The notes beneath the pieces are model-generated. The model searched no databases. It was not told the DNA's origin and worked only from the letters and a program-made list of their open reading frames with translations. Made by a program: the position numbers and the translations under genes. From Dactylellina haptotyla (lineage: Eukaryota > Ascomycota > Orbiliomycetes > Orbiliales > Orbiliaceae), in the NCBI GenBank assembly GCA_031310005.1, contig CM062382.1:3100001-3164000 (forward strand): a DNA stretch of 64,000 nucleotides. The letters run 5' to 3'. Below, piece by piece: positions 36,401-44,230 of this stretch (position 1 is the first letter of the stretch; every line of letters starts with the position of its first letter).

Positions 36401-36843
36401 GGGTCTTTCGAATTGTACACCTTCTTAGGCCCATCCGATGATTCCTCACCAGCTGAAGAAATAACTTCCCATATCCTCTGCCCGTCAGTCATATCGTTCA
36501 TCGATTTACGTTCTTCCTCTTCCATTTCGCGTTCTTCGGCCTCGAACTCCTCATCTAGTTGCTTCTCGAGTCTTCCCGCCTCCCGTTCGAACTGCGCCAT
36601 CGAATTGACCCGGCCGACATTAGCTCTGTTGGGCCTGATTCTGCTGCCCACTGCGGTTCCCCATGATTTGAACCCCGCTCGGGATTCTACTAGAGTTACG
36701 CTTTGGTATGCGGTTCTTCCGGTGCGACGTAGTGGTGGGGGTAGTGGGCTACCGCATGCCGAAGCGAACGCCCGCAGGAGGGCGAGTGAGCAAGATGGGC
36801 ACCGTTTCGGTGGTATCAGCTTGCGGGAAGCTGATATTGTCAT
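33409..36843 (-). CDS. ATP25: ATPase synthesis protein 25, mitochondrial
   Basis: A single 1,144-codon frame from ATG 36843. The first 60 residues are rich in Arg, Ser and Ala with few acids, fitting a mitochondrial targeting sequence. Residues of about 75-400 are an acidic, Glu-rich coiled-coil-like region. From about residue 405, PWYLQ introduces an RsfS/Iojap-like domain: LPPNPPDNFEVLLNYLIKDL, MDLRGLDPTPALGPNVLMI, ATARSERHMSIAADKCARYMR, YADGLMGRGEIKLR, GWICVNSGRGIVVQVMT. The C-terminal part is the helical ATP25 M-domain. In yeast the N-terminal half aids ribosome or Atp9 assembly and the C-terminal half stabilises OLI1/ATP9 mRNA after cleavage. Usual fungal lengths are around 600-720 residues, so the acidic insertion is unusual. 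Shares a short divergent promoter with DCS1. Confidence 0.9.
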   Translation of the reverse strand: MTISASRKLIPPKRCPSCSLALLRAFASACGSPLPPPLRRTGRTAYQSVTLVESRAGFKSWGTAVGSRIRPNRANVGRVNSMAQFEREAGRLEKQLDEEFEAEEREMEEEERKSMNDMTDGQRIWEVISSAGEESSDGPKKVYNSKDPELLQQVEDIQRDSVQEMIRMIEAHDEIGKPMAWEKLDNKTVLEDIDRRLAMMKTKRLEKARRQEEEEELDRQLQAKENEPAGGLAESDEPRIELVNGRKEDLVKAMITESIGEFEEALDTAQVQQQALSDEVGRIKAQEVISEIGSSNAKTANQPKTTTGELNLAQSLQIEEEEMIENLEKMLERLDDYEEVLGEEKVLALREKIESRLEEAEDLYEELYAEAPASTESQLERKELDEDEDIEYKVMEPSTTPESSDGATPWYLQSPMQPAPRRFVSPLIEQMPELPPNPPDNFEVLLNYLIKDLSLSKIKIMDLRGLDPTPALGPNVLMILATARSERHMSIAADKCARYMRGMTPGSHIYADGLMGRGEIKLRERRERRKGKRRTAEDEEALRVGWICVNSGRGIVVQVMTGWKREELNLEGLWSRKIHTSMKRKLKDKLMAEGVGAEEIKEIVAQDLPDVFDEPPEYDAKEDRIEAKKIERRLMISDGLIPDHPDLELEEFQDTLPVSEIHSKSKKPKEEGRRYIDIPAVKPRRISLKEKRKQLDDVMFSTKRAFSTSARRSSTILEAVREQEMAPFVKPAQERDSVVEALVKRGEYKKILKLYPRPRTDAQTTLVLLAHLNHLVQTPPEIAATTLLASDKDRRYNIPFFTSFNLSCAKTPTPTHHHIEALFNLSAHRISPLIYPLQKFATLPSTMLLKGSQVPLITYHAILRAVATSQVLRGDHPVTMSFWTNRTSDTLGTMTLYLLRKMDISGIEIGHDPEIFESLWLAMSPGDTMKYIASLGDASRRSGKIDDDKPFSRAIDHRMQLYKDFHMQWYDPYKFIPKECEHFRGPQVETDVLDKLLDSSLAYPPVRPENRYTALPSYLVTMFVTLARAKSWRWLKGVWRWLPSKGVRRPKALYALYFELLAREAEVRVVIEMMRYLLTDYEREYVAGKDEVTDGVAEGILGCVKFMEREVPGTGAEFGRWKRRCESYLNGGVSAGESDYRYVI

Positions 36844-37176
36844 TATTGGGGATTAGAGAGTGGCGGTAGTTAGTTTGATTATGGATGTCCCATTGTATCA
36901 ATTTCGGGATGTTTATAAGCTCTTGAGTTCATCTTGAAATTTTGGTTCGGTAAAGTTGCTGTTTTGGGAAAGGCGCGAGGCTCAAAATAACACGCCTCAA
37001 CGCAGGCTTGGCGGCAGGGGTGTCTCGACTGCCAGAAACTTGCCTGCATGCCACATGAGTCTTTCTTCGCATGCACAAAATACCACAAGTTCAATTGACT
37101 TTAGACGTTAGAGCGGGTACACAGGCGTATTGAGATAGCATATATTCGTAGATTAATGCGATAAGATTTCACCATA
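36844..37176. promoter_or_regulatory. Bidirectional promoter, ATP25 / DCS1
   Basis: Only 333 bp separate the two divergent start codons, so both core promoters must lie here. No clear TATA box is visible on either strand. Confidence 0.6.
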
Positions 37177-38336
37177 ATGAGCACACCGGAAGAGAACATT
37201 CGATCGTTCAAGTTCGAGCGAGTCTTGAATCAAGGTTCGTATCGTCCTAATCACGGATGCTAAACTACAAACGTGACTAACACTAATCGATGCCGTACGA
37301 AGACACCGGCCGCAAAACGCTCAATATCCTCGGAACAATCGATGGCCAGCATGCCATAATCACTGCTGAGAAGACGGCCTTCAGTGCCACCTCCCCGGCT
37401 ACCTTGGTCTCCCCCGACCAGGGCCTCACCACCCTTAACTTGCTACAGAAAAATGACATCTACCATTGGTTCATGGGAACAATCGCGCAATCTGCCTCAG
37501 ATAACGCCGCGGTCAAAGTCAACATGATCTATCCGTGCACGGATGTCCATATCAAAAAGTACTCCGCACAGCAGCTCCACATGGTCGTAGAAACTCCCGA
37601 GATTTACGACAAATATGTGTTGAAATACATCAAGCAGAAAACCGAAGGTGGGAGGTTGAATTGGGTGTACAACATTTTGAGCCACAAAGAGGAAAGCGAG
37701 AAGATTATTTTTGAGGATGAAGATCCCAAGATGGGTTTTATTCTCCTACCGGATCTGTGAGTTTCCCTATTTCCAGAATATATATCGCCACTTGGGGGCG
37801 AAGTAGACGCAGGCTTCACCCTGAATCGAAAGTTCTACCCGATCAAACATTCGGTTATGACGGCAGAACGCTGATCCATAGCGGCTTCTAGAAAATGGGA
37901 CCTAGTGACGATGACGACGCTCTATCTTTCGGTGATCGTTCATCGTACAGACATCCGCTCTATCCGTGACTTCACACCAACACACATTCCCTTTCTTAAC
38001 TCCCTTCGGACGAAAGTTCTCGATGCCGTTTCCGAGAAATACTCGCTATCTCGAGATTTTCTGAAGATATACGTGCACTATCAGCCTTCATATTACCATT
38101 TTCACATCCATGTCGTCCATATCTCGCACGATATGGGAGCCTCGGCGTCAGTGGGCAAGGCAATCCTGCTCGATGAGGTTATACAAGTTCTCGAGGTCAT
38201 GAAGATTGCGCAATCCGCCAGCGGGAATCAACTCGGCTACAAAGATCTGGATATGACTTACACCCTCGGCGAGGAGCACGACCTATGGAAAAAGGTGTTC
38301 GGGCCATTGTCAAGTGGAGCTGAACCAACAATCTAA
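37177..38336 (+). CDS. DCS1: Scavenger mRNA-decapping enzyme DcpS
   Basis: Exons 37177..37234, 37303..37756 and 37892..38336; 957 nt, 318 residues, in phase throughout. The first 19 codons lie in a separate exon. Exon 2 gives the N-terminal swapped domain (HWFMGTIAQSASDNAAVKVNMIYPCTDVHIKKY). The join of exons 2 and 3 gives LPDLKWD, a typical DcpS landmark. The catalytic HIT motif is YHFHIHVVHI (His-x-His-x-His) near residue 240. The enzyme hydrolyses the cap m7GpppN left after 3'-to-5' decay, releasing m7GMP, in cytoplasm and nucleus. Length is close to yeast Dcs1 (350). All key residues that I can see are present. Confidence 0.93.
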
Positions 38337-39101
38337 GCAAACACATGCTGTTTCCGCGTTTGATCCGAGAAAAAGCCACTTTTGTAGAAACCTTTTCCAT
38401 ACATCTGAGGCTAAGTCAATTTTTAGAGCACACGAGGAGGTGGCTAGACTTCACCCGGGTTTTGTCGTACATACCATTAGTGCTTTTCTAGAAGGTTTAC
38501 CCACGACTAATAGATACCAGGCGAACCTTCCGCGCCACGTCGGAGAGTTCACGCCAATTGCTGTGTTTCCCCTGAACCCCCTGCATTTGGATCTTGCGTA
38601 GACAATTTAGCTGTGTATGGCTTGAACCTGTGACATTCTAGAAACAATCGATCTCAAAGCCCGGGCCAACGCAGGCTGAACCGGGTTTGCAGTGGCATGC
38701 TTTTTCAGATAAAGTTTCATGAAACTTTTTGTCCTCTGAAACAGCACCTCCCCTCGCCACACTGCAGTACCGGCGGCTGCAGTGTCGGGTAGCATATAAC
38801 AGACCGATCTACCTTTCGCCTATTATTTTTTTCTACCTTTCTTTCTCCAGGCCAGCCCTCGACGTCACGTACAGGATACGGATTTACACTCTCTTTCCTC
38901 CTTGTCGAACTAATTGATTATTTCCTGCCCAGTTGCAGTTGAAGTCCAAATATCTGACCCCCAGAAAAACGCCAGCCGTTTATCCACGCAGTCTCTCATT
39001 AAACTGTCAAATTTCCAAAAAAAAAAAAATCCTAATCCAAGAAAACTCCCAAGAATCTAATCTAAGAAATCAAAAAATCAAACCATATAATTTCCGACGA
39101 A
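38337..39101. other. Intergenic, no gene seen
   Basis: 765 bp between DCS1 and the next plus-strand gene. An A12 run sits at about 39018-39030 in the likely 5' UTR of the downstream gene. Confidence 0.5.
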
Positions 39102-39848
39102 ATGCGTGCCGACTTTTCCCAACCCACACCCGACCTCCGCACCCCACCACTCCCAGAGGTGACCTTCACCGTCCGCGGCATCCGCCTGGTAAACCGCGAA
39201 TGGTCCCTCCGATCCGCCTGTTTCCCAATCACAATCACCACCTCCCCTTCAGACCCCAAATTAGCCTCCGTCGAAGCGGAAATCATGCTCCGCGAGGACG
39301 CAGTGGGTCTCTACCACCACGACAGCAGGACATACATCCCCATCAAGCAGATCTACGAGCATTCCTCGTACCTCTCCGGGTCAGAGGAGGAATTACGCTC
39401 CCGCAGTCCCTCGCCGACCAACAGAAAGCGGAAGCCGAGCTCCGATCTCACGAATACATTCTACACACCTGAAGATGACACAAATGGAAGCCCCATAGTT
39501 CAGAAGAGGAGACTTAGTAAGGACGGCACGCCAGCGTCTCCATCGACAACCCCACGCGGAGAGGTTATTTGGGATGTAGTGTACCGACGACCGGGGAGTC
39601 CCGGGGCGAAAAACCAGCGGGATTCCGTGGGTTCGTTTTTCGAAGATGACGATGACGAAGAAGAGGAAGTCAGTAAGTGGGCTGATATTAAACGGTGTGC
39701 ATCGATCCTTTGGGGTGGCACTTATGTGTATTTATCGATCAAGCGGCCGTTGGTTTATATCGATGATTTGCAGAAGGGCATATACTCGACTGATTGGAGC
39801 GAGCGGGGACGGAGGAAGATGAGTGAGTGGTTTGGGAAGGGACAGTAG
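39102..39848 (+). CDS. Uncharacterised 248-residue protein
   Basis: Single exon, ATG at 39102. Three parts can be seen: an N-terminal ordered-looking segment (EVTFTVRGIRLVNREWSLRS to YHHDSRTYIPIKQIYEHSSYLS); a charged middle with KRKPSS and VQKRRLSKD that could be nuclear signals, ending in an acidic run EDDDDEEEEV; and a C-terminal part with WADIKRCASILWGGTYVYLSIKRP and an aromatic tail (YSTDWSERGRRKMSEWFGKGQ). I recognise no domain. Composition and length of open frame support a real gene. Confidence 0.65.
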   Translation: MRADFSQPTPDLRTPPLPEVTFTVRGIRLVNREWSLRSACFPITITTSPSDPKLASVEAEIMLREDAVGLYHHDSRTYIPIKQIYEHSSYLSGSEEELRSRSPSPTNRKRKPSSDLTNTFYTPEDDTNGSPIVQKRRLSKDGTPASPSTTPRGEVIWDVVYRRPGSPGAKNQRDSVGSFFEDDDDEEEEVSKWADIKRCASILWGGTYVYLSIKRPLVYIDDLQKGIYSTDWSERGRRKMSEWFGKGQ

Positions 39849-40191
39849 CATTTATTTTAGGAAAAGTTATTGCTTGCATTTAAAACTGGATTGGCATTGG
39901 GATGGAGTTTTTTTGGTTTTTAAAAAAAAGAATATTCCCGGCTGGAACGATTACACTCCTTACAACTGCCAGGTTAGCTGGCTCATACAAAGAAAAACTA
40001 GGTAGAAAATATATACTTCAAATACACCAGAAAATAACATAAAGTCATCTGCTTTTCGAATAATAGATACCAGACTATAACATATTCCAGAAAACTTTAA
40101 TCCTATATTTTCTACGCTATAAATATCTTAAGATTGCGATGTTACTCGCATGACTATAGCTATTCCCCGATGATGTCTTAAGAGCCCGGAA
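39849..40191. other. Convergent 3' intergenic region
   Basis: 343 bp of AT-rich DNA between the 248-residue gene (+) and the cupin gene (-). Nothing beyond likely UTRs. Confidence 0.5.
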
Positions 40192-40617
40192 TTATAGGTC
40201 ATTAACAAGCCCACTATAGGGAAAGAAGGGAAACCCACAAGTGCACCCGCTATCTCCCATCCAAACCTCATGTAGGACGTTCTCACCGACGTCAACGCGC
40301 TCGCCGACGCTGTGGGTGGTCTTTTTCTCCGGGTCCTCGCCCTCCGGATATCTGATCGTTAAGGTCCCGCTGACTATCAGGTGCGTCGTGGCAGTAGAGT
40401 GTCTGTGTGGCGGGTAATATGCGTTCCTACACAAATCCTGGGGTCCTCAGCACGACGCTCGTGTACCTGCATGTGGCTGGTTTCGATCGAATCCACCCAA
40501 ACGACGACATTCAAAAGGCATTCAAGAGGGTGGCGATGGAGAAGAGACATACGGCCCATCGGTCCACGTGAAGACGTGGGAGTATCCCCACGACCTCACC
40601 AGCGACTCCTGTGACAT
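40192..40617 (-). CDS. Single-domain mini-cupin protein
   Basis: Exons 40617..40553 and 40426..40192; 300 nt, 99 residues. The ATG opens MSQESLVRSWGYSHVFTWTDGP, and splicing joins it to NAYYPPHRHSTATTHLIVSG. Cupin motif 1 shows HxH, with a third His where Glu is usual (HRHSTATTHL). Motif 2 is VGENVLHEV with the conserved His. A nearby CTCG cysteine pair lies at the end. The whole protein is a single beta-barrel domain, so it may be a small metal-binding isomerase- or dioxygenase-like protein; substrate unknown. Divergent from the gene at 41202, with 584 bp between start codons. Confidence 0.75.
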
Positions 40618-41201
40618 GCTTAGCTGAGAGGGAGCCGGTGGTGTCTACGGAGGCACCGTAGTCACGCGGTGTTTGCAGTGGTGAGTTGGGCGAAAGCTGA
40701 GCACCGCTGCGAAGGCTCAACGTGGTCAACACGTGGGGCTTCTGTTGAACAGCACAGCGCTGCATATCACCGCCAACCCACCACAAAACAACACCGCCAT
40801 GCCCTCACGGAGCACAGTTTAATTTAACAAGGTAATCCACCGCAGACGATATATATAGATTTCTCCACGGCGATCTTGGGCAGACCGAGCGGCGTCTACA
40901 CACAGCGATCTCTGTAGGTCAGCCTTTTATTCTTATCGTTTTTTATTTTATTGTGGAAGAACGGTTCGCGGTACCTTACAGATGCATCATATCGTCATCA
41001 GCGAAGTTGCGAGTCCGAACGATAAATCACAGACACAACCACACCGGCCACCGCTTGTTTACGCCGCTTTGTTTACAAAACAAACAGTCTCTTGCTAGCA
41101 CGGTTACTACTCGGCCTGAGATGACATCGAGATAGTTCTACATTCCACATACATATCTATCTATCTACCTATCTACCTATCGAGAAGATAGGTAAGGAAA
41201 C
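40618..41201. promoter_or_regulatory. Divergent promoter region, cupin / 323-residue orphan
   Basis: 584 bp between two start codons on opposite strands. It ends with a TATC tetranucleotide array (41153-41181) and a short inverted repeat just before the plus-strand ATG. Confidence 0.45.
41153..41192. repeat. TATC/TACC microsatellite with hairpin potential
   Basis: ATCT/ACCT repeats run to 41181. The last unit CCTATC (41176-41181) is complementary to GATAGG (41187-41192) across a 5-base loop, 10 bases before the start codon at 41202. Confidence 0.7.
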
Positions 41202-42173
41202 ATGCCTAAACTGCTAGGCAGGTCCCAGTCCTGGAACGGCCACGAGGACGAGAAACGACTGCCTCGCCGTTCCTCCCGCCAGCTCCCTCAACGGAAGCCC
41301 TCGAAATTACACCGCTTCAAATCCCGCCTGGTGAACCTGTGCACCATCGACTCACTCAAAAAATCCAACAATAACGACATATCCCGCTCACCCACACGGC
41401 CACTCTCAACCGACATACCCAAATTAATAGACGATAGCCTTCTCCCTTCAATCCTCCACCATGGCCACCACCACCAAAGACAAGATACACAGGTGAACAC
41501 ACAGATAAACGCACTCGTGCACACAAACGCCTCAGAAGAAACAATAACCCAGCCGTCTCTAACACCGCAATCAGGAGACTCCACCCCCTCCGCACGCTCC
41601 TTCTACACCGCCCATTCCTGCTCCTCTTCATCCACCAGTCTCTCCTCCACGACCGCAGCTTACCGTTTCTCTTCCCCAACCGCATTCTGGGACGTCATCG
41701 CCCGCCAGGGCATCCAGAAGCAGAATCGAGAGAAAACCCTGCAGGAAGAAGAAGGCTACAAACGACTGAGCATGGGCGAACGACTCAGGCGTGAACGATT
41801 CAAAAATCGTATATCGATAGAGTCTCAAAACAGCACACTCGAAACCCAGCACGAAGAAGAAACCAGCGGCGTGGACGAAACATCAATCGTTTCCCGGTTC
41901 GTCATCCCCGGACGCTCGACGGAAGGGTGGTACACGGGGTACGGATGGCGAAAGATGCTCGAAGAACGGTATTACGGCGTGAATAATACACCCGGGAATA
42001 AACCGCACGATGGAGCGGACAGTGATAATGAGGAGTTTGCGGACGCCGAGGAGGAGTGGGAGAAGGAAGAGTACTCGTATTGGCAGATGATGGATGAGCT
42101 ACGGAAAGCGGTCAGTAATGCTATCGCTGACGTCGCGTCACGGCCGAGAGATTGGAGGAAGTTTGTGGATTGA
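41202..42173 (+). CDS. Uncharacterised 323-residue protein
   Basis: Single exon. The N-terminus is strongly basic (RRSSRQLPQRKPSKLHRFKSR), the middle is Ser/Thr-rich and disordered, and an ordered-looking core begins at AFWDVIARQGIQKQNREKTLQEE. RFVIPGRSTEGWYTGYGWRKMLEERYYG follows, then an acidic stretch (DSDNEEFADAEEEWEKEEYSYW). It ends with a helical tail (MMDELRKAVSNAIADVASRPRDWRKFVD). I recognise no domain. Probably nuclear or cytosolic; no signal peptide or TM. Confidence 0.65.
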   Translation: MPKLLGRSQSWNGHEDEKRLPRRSSRQLPQRKPSKLHRFKSRLVNLCTIDSLKKSNNNDISRSPTRPLSTDIPKLIDDSLLPSILHHGHHHQRQDTQVNTQINALVHTNASEETITQPSLTPQSGDSTPSARSFYTAHSCSSSSTSLSSTTAAYRFSSPTAFWDVIARQGIQKQNREKTLQEEEGYKRLSMGERLRRERFKNRISIESQNSTLETQHEEETSGVDETSIVSRFVIPGRSTEGWYTGYGWRKMLEERYYGVNNTPGNKPHDGADSDNEEFADAEEEWEKEEYSYWQMMDELRKAVSNAIADVASRPRDWRKFVD

Positions 42174-42727
42174 AGTCGCCTTTAGATTTAGAATTTAAAG
42201 AGGAGAGGGATTACAATAATGTGTACGATATATGATTTATGAGTTCTTTTTTTTTTTTTGGCATACTTCTCGTTAGGATACCATGTAGTTTTAAATACAC
42301 CGGAAACCGATAGAAGGGAATGTGTAGAATGGATAGAAGAAATACACACACGCTAATAATAAGTACCAAAAAAGCCATCGTTTGCCGCATGCATGATGGT
42401 GATGATGAAGAATAAATGTAAGGGGGGCTCGAAGTGACCAGCATGCAAGCGGATTGATAAGAAGAAAAAGGATCGTGAAGAAGGGTATCAAAGAGACAAA
42501 GACAACATAAAATGATAGTACAAGAGAACGGCTGGAAGCCAATAGCTAGCTGCTGCATAAAAAAAAAAAGACATCGATATCCGTATGTACAAACCCCGAA
42601 AAAAGACCTAGTAATTCTCCACCCAACTATTAAGCCGTAGAGATCCCGAAAAATAAAAGAAACTTCCATAAAACCGATCATATAAACCGTAAGCAAAAAT
42701 TGTGTGCAATCTTTCATCCAGAGCAGT
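42174..42727. other. Convergent 3' intergenic region
   Basis: 554 bp between two convergent genes, with a T14 run at about 42246-42260. Only UTR-like sequence seen. Confidence 0.5.
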
Positions 42728-44230
42728 TTAAAGTTCCTGCTGGCTGAACCGTACGCTCCTCACACCCGTTGATTCGTTCTTCTTATGCCCCTTCGGCTTC
42801 TCATGGTGCATTACCTCTCCATCTTCCTGGGGAGGCTGATAGTCTTTCGGTTTGCCGACCACGTTTCCGTGCTCGCTTCGATCCACCCGTCGATTGACAC
42901 TGCCCGTCTTGTGGCCCTTTTGCATCTCGATGGCCGGCTTGATGAAACCCGGCATGCTCTGTCGCTTCTCGATCTTCTTCTTTCTAATAACAAGATAGGC
43001 GATCACAGTGGCGATGATAATCACACCAACGGCAGCACCGATACCAGCACCGAGAGCGATGGGGAGAATATTCGACGGCACAGGCTCAGCACTTGCTTCC
43101 GGGGTATTAGAAGGCCTGGTTGTCATCGAGGGTTGCGGGGCAAGAACGGGCGTGGTAAGCGGCGGTGGGGTGGACGAGAAGTCCTGTCGGCGCTGTACGC
43201 GGTCCGGGAGCATGGTCACCCGCTTCGCATTGTCGTTGATGTGCTCCTCGTTACCGTCCTTCTTCTGGATGACCTCGCGCTTCTCCTTCCAAACGAACTT
43301 GGGCGTCATGAGGTCGACGAGTTCTCCGACGCGGGGTTTAATTTCCGCGGCGTCGAATTTCGGCGGGAGAACGGAGGCTCCGAGTTCCGGGTTCTCGAAG
43401 GCAGGGATGATTTTCTTGTTCGCCTTGTCGATTTTAGGGCCGAACTTGTCGACTAGGTAGAGCTCGAACATGCCCGCATCGTCGTAGGAGAATTGGCCCG
43501 CGGCGATGGTGCCCAGTTGGATCTGCTTGATGAAGTACATCCAATCCCAGTTTTGCGAGAAGTCCATGAATTTGTGGATCTCCTGCAAGCTGCGGGTGCC
43601 GGCGTAGCGGTCAACGGTGTTGCCGTAGACAGAGCATCCGAGCATCGAGGCGGTGTACTTGTACATGCCTTCTTTCATGTGGTGGAATTTGCAGTTGCCT
43701 GCGGGATACTCTTGCCCGTCCTTAGTGAAGGTGCGGCCGGAGAAGAAGTTGACGTTGGTCGCCTCGCCCTTGACATTTGTTGTGTTGCGGCTGCCGTCAA
43801 AGTAGGTTGTGAGGTCGATTTTGGCTTCAAAGTAGTCTCCGGCCCTGAGAATGCCGTTGTAGGCACCAGAGTCGTGGGCGACGCCGTGGGAGGCCTTGAT
43901 GCCGAGGAAGGCTGTATCCACGATAGCTCTCACGAGCTTCTTCTGGGTTCTGGCAGAGTTCCAGTAGTGGTTCTTGGTCGCGTAGTAGTCACACATGGAC
44001 ATCTCCGCCGGCCGTTCAGCCGGGAGGTGGCTCATGCATTTCAAGGGATGGACGCCGAAGCTGGGCAGGGAGAGGAAGAAAGTTGGGAGGACGAGGAGGA
44101 CGATGGCAACGGTGAAGCGTCGACGGGAGGAGATGTGTCGGATGTTTTGGGCGTCGGTGTCGGGTAGACCTTCCAGGTCGATGCTGTCTTCTCGCGCGAG
44201 GGCGCTGTACTCCACCTTTGAGTCCGCCAT
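42728..44230 (-). CDS. Two-TM protein with MCDYY-type extracellular domain
   Basis: Single exon; the ATG at 44230 (MADSKVEYS) is preferred, giving 500 residues. A cytoplasmic N-terminus of about 40 residues precedes a signal-anchor TM (FTVAIVLLVLPTFFLSLPSF). The next 290 residues form an ordered lumenal or extracellular domain with landmarks MCDYYATKNHYW, LVRAIVDTAFLG, LTTYFDGSRNTTNVKG, MLGCSVYG, HKFMDFSQNW and YFIKQIQLG. I recall an uncharacterised fungal secreted family with the same landmark order (MCDYYT.., LLGCS.., HKFM.., YFI), but cannot name it. A Pro/Thr-rich stalk, a second TM (LPIALGAGIGAAVGVIIIATVIAYLV) and a basic tail with VRSVRFSQQEL follow. Function unknown; a membrane-tethered enzyme or binding domain is inference. 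Confidence 0.7.
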   Translation of the reverse strand: MADSKVEYSALAREDSIDLEGLPDTDAQNIRHISSRRRFTVAIVLLVLPTFFLSLPSFGVHPLKCMSHLPAERPAEMSMCDYYATKNHYWNSARTQKKLVRAIVDTAFLGIKASHGVAHDSGAYNGILRAGDYFEAKIDLTTYFDGSRNTTNVKGEATNVNFFSGRTFTKDGQEYPAGNCKFHHMKEGMYKYTASMLGCSVYGNTVDRYAGTRSLQEIHKFMDFSQNWDWMYFIKQIQLGTIAAGQFSYDDAGMFELYLVDKFGPKIDKANKKIIPAFENPELGASVLPPKFDAAEIKPRVGELVDLMTPKFVWKEKREVIQKKDGNEEHINDNAKRVTMLPDRVQRRQDFSSTPPPLTTPVLAPQPSMTTRPSNTPEASAEPVPSNILPIALGAGIGAAVGVIIIATVIAYLVIRKKKIEKRQSMPGFIKPAIEMQKGHKTGSVNRRVDRSEHGNVVGKPKDYQPPQEDGEVMHHEKPKGHKKNESTGVRSVRFSQQEL

